From JBDSGC01 sp046594105 (GTDB taxonomy: Bacteria; Acidobacteriota; Thermoanaerobaculia; Gp7-AA8): 11,377 bases of DNA. Shown piece after piece: positions 6,543-11,377 of this stretch. The stretch is from contig JBKJQB010000133.1 in NCBI GenBank assembly GCA_046594105.1, forward strand, positions 1 through 11,377, given 5' to 3'. The notes beneath the pieces were generated by a model. The model was not told where the DNA came from and did not search any database. It saw nothing but the letters and a program-made list of their open reading frames with translations. How positions within the stretch are numbered: the stretch's first letter is position 1; every line of letters starts with the position of its first letter. Both the position numbers and the translations under genes were made by a program.

Positions 6543-6923
6543 ATGGCGGAGACCGCCGTGCGGCTGCTCGTCGTGGAAGACGATCCCGACATCCGCGCGC
6601 TGATCCGGGCCCTGCTGCGCAAACAAGGAACCACCATCGTCGAGGCTGAGGATGGCGAGCGTGCCATGCAGGAGTTACAAAGCAACGAATACGACGCGGT
6701 CATACTCGACATCATGCTTCCCCGCCACAACGGTTTCGAGGTGGCGGAGTTGATCCGCACGCTTCCCCACCGGCCTCGGGTCATCGTGGTCTCCGCGATC
6801 GCCCGCCATTTCGCAGCGGCCTTCGAATCGGACTGCATCATCCTGCAGAAGCCGTTCAGCAATGAAGAACTGCTGGCCGCGCTGCGTGGTGAACGCCTCC
6901 GCAGTCCTGAAGCCGCCGGCTAA
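6543..6923 (+). CDS. Single-domain response regulator (CheY-like receiver)
   Basis: A 126-residue receiver-only protein. The acidic cluster is E12-D13-D14, the phospho-acceptor D56 lies in AVILDIMLP, the switch residue S84 in VIVVSA, and K103-P104 in ILQKPF. No DNA-binding or enzymatic output domain follows, so it probably acts by protein contact or in a phosphorelay. GAGGA (6531-6535) 7 nt upstream supports the ATG at 6543. Its TAA stop lies inside one end of repeat copy B. It is convergent with another receiver gene (6998-7387). The two are clearly different in sequence, not a recent duplicate. No kinase is nearby. Confidence 0.92.
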   Translation: MAETAVRLLVVEDDPDIRALIRALLRKQGTTIVEAEDGERAMQELQSNEYDAVILDIMLPRHNGFEVAELIRTLPHRPRVIVVSAIARHFAAAFESDCIILQKPFSNEELLAALRGERLRSPEAAG

Positions 6924-7002
6924 GAGTCTGCGCGGCAGAAAGTCTTGCGCGTGATCATGGCGGAGCCTTGGGCAACCAGCGCGGCCGGCCGTGCCGGCTA
7001 GG
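6915..7002 (-). repeat. Dispersed intergenic repeat, copy B
   Basis: Read on the minus strand, this is the partner of 3495-3584, about 88% identical by hand alignment. It begins with CCTAGCCGGC, where TAG is the stop codon of the minus-strand receiver gene, and ends across the TAA stop of the plus-strand receiver gene. The whole space between the two convergent genes is thus repeat. The GCCGGC-ACG-GCCGGC hairpin (6984-6998) is conserved exactly and sits at the 3' end of the minus-strand gene, the same position and orientation as copy A relative to its upstream receiver gene. Confidence 0.8.
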
Positions 7003-7387
7003 CCGCGGCCGGTGCCGCGCACTCGCGGGCGTAGACGATGAGTTGCTCGACGTCGAAAGGCTTGGCCAGAACACGGCAGATTTTCTGGAGCAGATCGCTG
7101 CTGATCTGGCGTGGCGAGGCGGTGGTCAGGATGACCCGCCGCAGTTTCTCCGGCCGCGTTTCCTCCACGAAACCGAGGACCTGGTCACCGCTGACTTTCG
7201 GCAGCAGCAGGTCGACGATCAGGAGGTCGTAGGCGACGACGCGCAGCAATTCGATGGCGGCCGCTCCGTCTGTGACCCCTTCGACGACGAAGTGCTCGCG
7301 CTCCAGAATGGTCTTCACCAGGCGGAGGATCGAGGGATCGTCTTCCACGATCAGGGCGCGATAGCCGCGGCGTTGTTCGGTTTCCAT
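6998..7387 (-). CDS. Single-domain response regulator (CheY-like receiver)
   Basis: A receiver-only protein of 129 residues from the start chosen. E15-D16-D17 form the acidic pocket, D59 in LLIVDLLLP is the phospho-acceptor, T88/T89 in VILTTAS give the switch residue and K109-P110 the conserved lysine-proline. The frame is open back to 7507, but ATGs further upstream (7420, 7507) would add residues unlike a receiver domain, and the longest form runs through a hairpin at 7473-7499 that looks like the end of the preceding transcript. The ATG at 7387 fits the domain edge (METEQRRGYRALIVEDD) but has no clear ribosome binding site, so the start is uncertain. The stop lies in repeat copy B. Confidence 0.88.
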   Translation of the reverse strand: METEQRRGYRALIVEDDPSILRLVKTILEREHFVVEGVTDGAAAIELLRVVAYDLLIVDLLLPKVSGDQVLGFVEETRPEKLRRVILTTASPRQISSDLLQKICRVLAKPFDVEQLIVYARECAAPAAA

Positions 7388-7472
7388 CAGCTGCAAAAGC
7401 AAACTGGAAGCCGCGCACATTCCCGCAGATGACGACCTCTCATTTCCGCGCTGCGCGTCGGATTGCTTTCTA

Positions 7473-7499
7473 AGGCGCCGGCGGTTTTCGCCGGCGCCT
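7473..7499 (-). terminator. Terminator-like hairpin
   Basis: AGGCGCCGGCG (7473-7483) and its perfect complement (7489-7499) flank a 5-base loop. The hairpin lies 25 bp past the stop of the minus-strand GlsB-like gene and before the next minus-strand gene, so it probably ends that transcript. The T-run expected of an intrinsic terminator is missing (TAGAAAGC follows on the minus strand), so Rho-type or simple stem protection are alternatives. Confidence 0.5.
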
Positions 7500-7523
7500 G
7501 GTTCCATGATCGAAATGCGTCCG

Positions 7524-7775
7524 TCAGGCTCGACGGATCACCCGCAGCAGCAGGATCAGAATCACGGCGCCGACAAAGGCAACGATCAGCGATCCCACCA
7601 GGCCGCCGCCCGCGGAGATGCCCAGAACGCCGAACAGCCAACCGCCAAGCAGCGCGCCGACGACGCCGATCACGATGTCGCCGATGGCCCCATGCGGGCT
7701 TTTCATCACCACCGAGGCCAGCCAGCCAGCGATGAGTCCAATGAGAAGAAACCAGATCAGTGTCGTCAAAGTCAT
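7524..7775 (-). CDS. GlsB/YeaQ/YmgE family small membrane protein
   Basis: An 83-residue, very hydrophobic protein with three likely membrane helices (about 5-24, 31-52 and 57-79) rich in glycine, ending in a basic RVIRRA tail. The GLIAGWLAS motif at the N-terminus and the IGDIVIGVVGALLGGWLF block are typical of the GlsB/YeaQ/YmgE family (also called transglycosylase-associated proteins), often induced by stress; their molecular role is not known. GGAGG at 7782-7786, 6 nt before the ATG at 7775, is the best ribosome binding site in the window and fixes this start over longer in-frame options. It lies 120 bp after the threonine aldolase gene and is followed by a hairpin, so it may be its own transcript. 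Confidence 0.92.
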   Translation of the reverse strand: MTLTTLIWFLLIGLIAGWLASVVMKSPHGAIGDIVIGVVGALLGGWLFGVLGISAGGGLVGSLIVAFVGAVILILLLRVIRRA

Positions 7776-7895
7776 GCATTCCTCCAAAGCGGGCCGGTTC
7801 CCGGTCCCTGCGCCTCCCGATGCAATTCGCGCGCTACCGGTACGGCGACCAGCTCCTCGATCCGCGCCGGGCACCGGCAGTAACGACGAGGAGAC

Positions 7896-8963
7896 CTACG
7901 ACGACGCGCTTTTCACCGCGTGGATCACCACATCGAGGTCGGCCTGGCTGGTTCGAAATCCGGTCACCAGGCGGAAGGCGTCTTCTCCAAACAACGGCCA
8001 GTCGAAGAACTGAATCTCCGCCGCTCGCAGCGCGCGAAGCACCCCGTCCGAGAGTGAAAGAAAGAGCACGTTGGCATCGACGGGCTGCAGCAGGCGCACT
8101 CCGTCCAGATTGCCGATCGCTCCCACCAGCGAGGCGGCGGCTGCATTGGCGTGCCGGGCGTTGCGCAACCAGAGATCGTCAGTCAGGTACGCCTCCAGCT
8201 GCGCGGAGAGGAAACGCATCTTCGACAGGCGATGGCCGCCGCGATGCCACAGCGCGCCGAACTGCGCGCTGAGCTCCTTGCGGAATACCACCACCAGTTC
8301 CGCCGCGAGCGCGCCGTTTTTCGTCCCGCCCAGCACCAGCAGATCGACGCCGGCGCGCCAGGAGAGCTCCGCGGGCGTGCATCCGAGGGCGGCCACCGCG
8401 TTGGCGAAACGGGCCCCGTCGAGGTGCACGCCGAGCGAGTGCTCGCGGGCAACGGAAACGAGCGCGGCCAACTCGTCGCTGCGATAGACGGTTCCCGCTT
8501 CGGTCGCCTGCGCGATGCTCAGGCAGCCGGGAGATTCGTGCGACGGGCCAGAATGACGCCGGATCGCCTCTGCCAGCGATTGCGGTTCCAGCTTTCCTCC
8601 CGTTCCCGCAACCGGCTCGATCCTCGCGTTCCTGGCATAGAACTCCGGCGCTCCCAACTCATCGTGGATGATGTGTGCCTCGGCGTGACAGAACACCGGC
8701 GCCTGTAAATCCGCTCGCTTGCCGCCAGTTCTCGAATCGGCGGAGAGGAGGGTGGCGATGGAGAGGGCGTTCCCGGCCGTGCCGGTCAGCACCGGAAAGA
8801 CGTCCAGGTCGCATTCGAACAGCTCCCGGCAGCGATCGCGCAGCCGGGCGGTGACCTCATCGCGCCCGTAGGAAGGCATCGAGCCGGCCGAGGCGCGCGC
8901 GATGGCCTCGAGAATCTCAGGGGAAGCACCCAGGACGTTGTCCGAACGGAAGTCAGCGGTCAT
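7896..8963 (-). CDS. ltaE: Low-specificity threonine aldolase, PLP-dependent
   Basis: The enzyme cleaves L-threonine and L-allo-threonine to glycine and acetaldehyde in the cytoplasm. It is a fold-type I PLP protein of 355 residues, normal for the family. FRSDNVLGASPEI at 5-17 is the family N-terminus. H97 in EAHIIHDELGAPE is the probable ring-stacking histidine, HLDGARFANA (180-189) gives D182 for the PLP nitrogen and R185, and LGGTKNGAL (211-219) supplies the Schiff-base lysine K215. RGGHRLSKMRFLSAQL is a characteristic stretch after it. The ATG at 8963 has no Shine-Dalgarno sequence, but a TAGAAT box lies 6 nt upstream, suggesting a leaderless mRNA. It is divergent from the KAS III-like gene. 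Threonine versus another beta-hydroxy amino acid cannot be decided from sequence; the symbol follows family usage. Confidence 0.9.
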   Translation of the reverse strand: MTADFRSDNVLGASPEILEAIARASAGSMPSYGRDEVTARLRDRCRELFECDLDVFPVLTGTAGNALSIATLLSADSRTGGKRADLQAPVFCHAEAHIIHDELGAPEFYARNARIEPVAGTGGKLEPQSLAEAIRRHSGPSHESPGCLSIAQATEAGTVYRSDELAALVSVAREHSLGVHLDGARFANAVAALGCTPAELSWRAGVDLLVLGGTKNGALAAELVVVFRKELSAQFGALWHRGGHRLSKMRFLSAQLEAYLTDDLWLRNARHANAAAASLVGAIGNLDGVRLLQPVDANVLFLSLSDGVLRALRAAEIQFFDWPLFGEDAFRLVTGFRTSQADLDVVIHAVKSASS

Positions 8964-8969
8964 GAGCAG

Positions 8970-8975
8970 ATTCTA
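8970..8975 (-). promoter_or_regulatory. -10 box of the threonine aldolase gene, leaderless arrangement
   Basis: On the minus strand TAGAAT is followed by CTGCTC and then the ATG, so transcription would start at or within a base or two of the start codon. TAGAAT matches the TATAAT consensus at five of six bases. No good -35 box is seen about 17 nt further upstream. The absence of a Shine-Dalgarno site agrees with leaderless translation. Confidence 0.5.
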
Positions 8976-9033
8976 CGAGGCACCGGTTCTGACGGAATGA
9001 AGATCAGGCCGCGCAGCAGTCATCGCCTACGGG

Positions 9034-9039
9034 TAGAAT
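9034..9039 (+). promoter_or_regulatory. -10 box of the KAS III-like gene, leaderless arrangement
   Basis: TAGAAT is followed by CCCCGCC and the ATG at 9047, a 7-nt gap that puts the transcript start on the start codon. The same hexamer and spacing occur on the opposite strand for the divergent gene, within the same 83-bp spacer. No clear -35 box or Shine-Dalgarno sequence is present. Confidence 0.55.
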
Positions 9040-9046
9040 CCCCGCC

Positions 9047-10126
9047 ATGGCCAGCGTGCGCACAGTCATCGCCGCCACCGGGAGCTACATCCCCACCAGG
9101 CGAGTGACCAACGAGGACTTCCTCGACGCCGATTTCCGTGGAGCGGACGGCAGAAAGATCGACAAGCCGAACCGGCAGATTCTCGACCAGTTCGAGGCCA
9201 TCACCGGCATCCGCGAGCGGCGCTACATCACCGACGACCTGGTGACCTCCGACATCGCCTATGAAGCGGCAGCCGATGCGCTCGATTCGTCGAAGATGAG
9301 TCGGGAAACGCTCGATCTCATCATCGTCGCTCACAATTTCGGCGACGTCCGCGGCGCGACCACGCGGTCCGACATGGTCCCCGCTCTGGCGGCGCGGGTG
9401 AAATCGAAATTGAAGATCGAGAATCCTCGCGCGGTGGCCTTCGACCTCGTGTTCGGATGCCCCGGCTGGCTGCAGGGCGTGATCGTGGCCGACGCCATGA
9501 TCCGTGCCGGGAATGTTCGCAGAGCGCTGGTCATCGGCGCGGAAGCTATGTCCCGCGTTTGCGATCCGCACGACCGCGACAGCCTGATCTACGCGGACGG
9601 GGCGGGCGCGGTCATTCTGGAGGCGCGGGAGAACGGCGATGGAGCGGGCATCCTGTCGCACGCATCGCGCTCCGACACTCTGGTGCACTCCGGGATGCTT
9701 TCCATGAAAGGCTCCTACAAGGACCAGGCCTTTCCCGAGTCACTCTTTTTGAAGATGGAAGGACGCAAGCTGTATCGCTATGCGCTGAGCACCGTCGCCG
9801 GAGCGATCAAGGAATGCCTCGATGGAGCGGACGTCGGGCTGGCCGACGTCGACAAGCTCTTCCTCCATCAGGCCAACGGCAAGATGGACGAGGCCATCCT
9901 CACTGCGCTGTACGAGCTTTACCGGATTCCGCAGCCATCGGAGTCGATCATGCCCATGACCATCTCCTGGCTGGGGAACAGTTCGGTGGCCACCATCCCC
10001 ACGCTGCTGGACCTGATCCTCAAAGGCCGGATGGAGGGACAGTCGATCCGCTCCGGACAGACCCTGGTCTTCGCCTCCGTCGGCGCCGGCATGCACATCA
10101 ACGCCGCGGTCTATCGCGTTCCGTAG
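9047..10126 (+). CDS. 3-oxoacyl-ACP synthase III (KAS III/FabH)-like condensing enzyme
   Basis: A thiolase-fold condensing enzyme of 359 residues. The Cys-His-Asn triad is complete: C138 in FGCPGW, H274 in LFLHQANGKM and N311 in WLGNSSVATIP. The C-terminal SVGAGMHINAAVY loop is typical of KAS III. At about 30-40 residues longer than usual FabH, it has additional sequence around 25-48 (DADFRGADGRKIDKPNRQ) and 205-245 (LVHSGMLSMKGSYKDQAFPE onward). FabH starts fatty acid synthesis by joining acetyl-CoA or branched acyl-CoA with malonyl-ACP, but no other fab gene adjoins, so this could instead be a specialised KAS III for another acyl product. The start follows the TAGAAT box, 7 nt away. A hairpin lies just past the stop. 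Confidence 0.88.
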   Translation: MASVRTVIAATGSYIPTRRVTNEDFLDADFRGADGRKIDKPNRQILDQFEAITGIRERRYITDDLVTSDIAYEAAADALDSSKMSRETLDLIIVAHNFGDVRGATTRSDMVPALAARVKSKLKIENPRAVAFDLVFGCPGWLQGVIVADAMIRAGNVRRALVIGAEAMSRVCDPHDRDSLIYADGAGAVILEARENGDGAGILSHASRSDTLVHSGMLSMKGSYKDQAFPESLFLKMEGRKLYRYALSTVAGAIKECLDGADVGLADVDKLFLHQANGKMDEAILTALYELYRIPQPSESIMPMTISWLGNSSVATIPTLLDLILKGRMEGQSIRSGQTLVFASVGAGMHINAAVYRVP

Positions 10127-10139
10127 GGCAACGCGCCGG

Positions 10140-10163
10140 TCCCGGTTCTTTTCCGAACCGGGA
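10140..10163 (+). terminator. Terminator-like hairpin after the KAS III-like gene
   Basis: TCCCGGTTC (10140-10148) pairs perfectly with GAACCGGGA (10155-10163) around a TTTTCC loop, 14 bp after the KAS III-like stop and ahead of the glpX promoter. No T-run follows it. Its location favours transcript ending or 3'-end protection. Confidence 0.55.
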
Positions 10164-10191
10164 TGCCGCACGCGGCGCTGCGAAATCCTGC

Positions 10192-10197
10192 TAGAGT
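10192..10197 (+). promoter_or_regulatory. Possible -10 box of glpX
   Basis: TAGAGT followed by TGCCCGCC resembles the TAGAAT-CCCCGCC before the KAS III-like gene. A transcript start near 10204 would give a leader of about 26 nt with GGAG (10222-10225) as ribosome binding site. No clear -35 box. Confidence 0.35.
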
Positions 10198-10229
10198 TGC
10201 CCGCCAAATCACCGAAGCAACGGAGCGTC

Positions 10230-11213
10230 ATGGAATCGAGTCTGGAGATCGGATTTCTGCGTGTCAGCGAACGAGCCGCGATCGCCGCAGCCCGCACCAT
10301 GGGCTATGGCAAACGCAAGTACTCCGATCAGGTCGCCGTGGAATCGATGCGCGAGGAGCTGAACCGTCTGAAGATGCGCGGAACGGTGGTCATCGGCGAG
10401 GGCGAGCGGGACAAGGCCCCCATGCTCTACGTCGGCGAGCCCCTCGGGCGCGGCTGGACTGAGGGCGAGATCTATCCGGAGATCGACATCGCCGTCGATC
10501 CGCTGGAGGGCACGAACCTCTGCGCCACCGGATCGGCCAACTCCATCGCCGTGCTGGCAGCATCGGAGAAAGGCGGCCTGCTTCACGCGCCCGACGTGTA
10601 CATGGACAAGATCGTGGTCGGTCCCACCGCCGGCGAAACGGTCAGCCTGGCCAACTCGGTGCAGGAGAATCTCAACCAGATCGCCGAGGCCTTTCACCGG
10701 GACGTCAACGAGTTGACCATCGTGGTGCTGGACCGCGAGCGGCATCACGATCTCATCGCTCAGATTCGCGAAGCGGGAGCACGCATCAAGCTGATCACCG
10801 ACGGCGACCTCTCCGCCGGCATCGCCGCAGCCGTCCGGGGCACGGGAATCCACGCCGCCATGGGTGTCGGCGGCGCGCCGGAAGGAGTGCTGACCGCGGC
10901 GGCCATGCGCTGCCTCAACGGGCGGATGCAGGGGCGCCTGAAGCCTCTGGAAAAATGGCAGGAGGACCGCCTCCGCTCCATGGGTTACCACGACGGAAAT
11001 CGCGTATTCGATACGGCCGACCTGGCGTCGGGAAACGACATCATCTTCTGCGCCACCGGGGTCACCGACGGCGATCTGCTGCGCGGCGTCCGCTTCTTCG
11101 GCGGCGGCATCCGCACCTCCTCGCTGTTCATGTCGCTCAAAACGAACACCATCCGTTTCGTCGACACCATCTACCGCGAAGAAGGCTCCAAACTCGCCGT
11201 CAGCTTCGGATAA
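10230..11213 (+). CDS. glpX: Class II fructose-1,6-bisphosphatase (GlpX)
   Basis: GlpX removes the 1-phosphate of fructose-1,6-bisphosphate in gluconeogenesis, in the cytoplasm, with Mg2+ or Mn2+. The 327-residue length fits. Metal and substrate motifs are clear: D33 in KYSDQVA, E57 in VIGEGERDKAPML, D90 and E93 in DPLEGTN, TDGD at 190-193 and GVGGAPEG at 212-219 with E219. The ATG at 10230 is chosen because GGAG lies 4 nt upstream and homologues begin near here; an upstream TTG at 10197 overlaps the likely -10 box. In some lineages the same family also hydrolyses sedoheptulose-1,7-bisphosphate. It stands alone after a hairpin, so it is probably a single-gene transcript. All visible key residues are present. 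Confidence 0.96.
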   Translation: MESSLEIGFLRVSERAAIAAARTMGYGKRKYSDQVAVESMREELNRLKMRGTVVIGEGERDKAPMLYVGEPLGRGWTEGEIYPEIDIAVDPLEGTNLCATGSANSIAVLAASEKGGLLHAPDVYMDKIVVGPTAGETVSLANSVQENLNQIAEAFHRDVNELTIVVLDRERHHDLIAQIREAGARIKLITDGDLSAGIAAAVRGTGIHAAMGVGGAPEGVLTAAAMRCLNGRMQGRLKPLEKWQEDRLRSMGYHDGNRVFDTADLASGNDIIFCATGVTDGDLLRGVRFFGGGIRTSSLFMSLKTNTIRFVDTIYREEGSKLAVSFG

Positions 11214-11241
11214 GGCGGCGAGGGCGCGGCGACGAATCGCC

Positions 11242-11377
11242 ACTTCGTCATCCTGAGCCGCGCAGACGGCGAAGGATCTGCAACGTCGCCTCTGTGGATC
11301 AGCATCCTCGTGATTGCAGATCCACAGAGGCGACGTTGCAGATCCTTCGCCGTCTGCGCGGCTCAGGATGACGAAGT
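11242..11377. repeat. Perfect palindrome, 59-bp arms, running to the window end
   Basis: Bases 11242-11300 and 11319-11377 are exact reverse complements (59 of 59) around an 18-base centre. The outer ~40 bases of each arm (ACTTCGTCATCCTGAGC ... GAAGGATCTGCA) have the look of a dispersed intergenic repeat and contain their own ATCCT/AGGAT pair (11250-11254 with 11273-11277). The right arm ends at the last base, so the true arm may be longer. It lies 28 bp after glpX. It may serve as a terminator-like hairpin, be two head-to-head repeat copies, or be a fold-back assembly artefact at a contig end. Confidence 0.85.

Noticed and set aside
6172..6543. 123-aa plus-strand open frame in the divergent spacer
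   Set aside because: It reads through three palindromes, has an R/P-rich low-complexity product and overlaps the receiver gene start; probably non-coding.
10209..11243. 344-aa minus-strand open frame opposite glpX
   Set aside because: glpX is unmistakable on the plus strand; the antisense product is compositionally biased and runs past the gene by chance.
1..11377. tRNA or rRNA genes
   Set aside because: I saw no cloverleaf with a GTTCRANYC T-arm in any spacer and no rRNA-like conserved stretches.

Overview
The window is a GC-rich bacterial chromosome segment with short intergenic spacers. It carries mostly housekeeping genes, plus an unusually rich set of dispersed, inverted-repeat intergenic elements. 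Codon use, a lipoprotein-type secreted glycosidase, several stand-alone receiver proteins and repeat-laden spacers suggest a Gram-negative soil or sediment lineage. Acidobacteriota is my best guess, but there is no rRNA or other marker here, so that is inference only.

Layout. (1) 69-3473, plus strand: a pyrimidine operon, pyrR - pyrB - pyrC, followed without a gap by a single-domain response regulator (pyrB/pyrC and pyrC/regulator overlap at TGATG and GTGA junctions). (2) 3474-3807: a gene-free convergent junction holding an ~90-bp dispersed repeat (copy A) abutting a 184-bp foldback element with perfect 21-bp terminal inverted repeats. (3) 3808-6187, minus strand: a secreted lipoprotein resembling GH113-type TIM-barrel glycosidases, then a DUF885-like zinc metallopeptidase 31 bp downstream. 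(4) 6188-6542: gene-free divergent spacer with a series of hairpins. (5) 6543-7387: two more single-domain response regulators, convergent, with copy B of the dispersed repeat between them, touching both stop codons. (6) 7524-8963, minus strand: a GlsB/YeaQ/YmgE small membrane protein and a low-specificity threonine aldolase. (7) 9047-11213, plus strand: a stand-alone KAS III-like condensing enzyme and a class II (GlpX) fructose-1,6-bisphosphatase. (8) 11242-11377: a perfect 59-bp-arm palindrome that runs to the last base of the window.

The first three pyr genes form a coherent pathway unit: PyrR senses UMP/UTP and adjusts expression, and PyrB and PyrC catalyse the second and third steps of UMP synthesis. 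The other genes are not obviously one pathway. I see no new defence or biosynthetic system in the coding part. The most interesting material is non-coding: the foldback element, the repeat pair placed at the 3' ends of receiver genes, the terminal palindrome, and a divergent promoter pair where TAGAAT boxes lie 6-7 nt from both start codons, implying leaderless transcripts.
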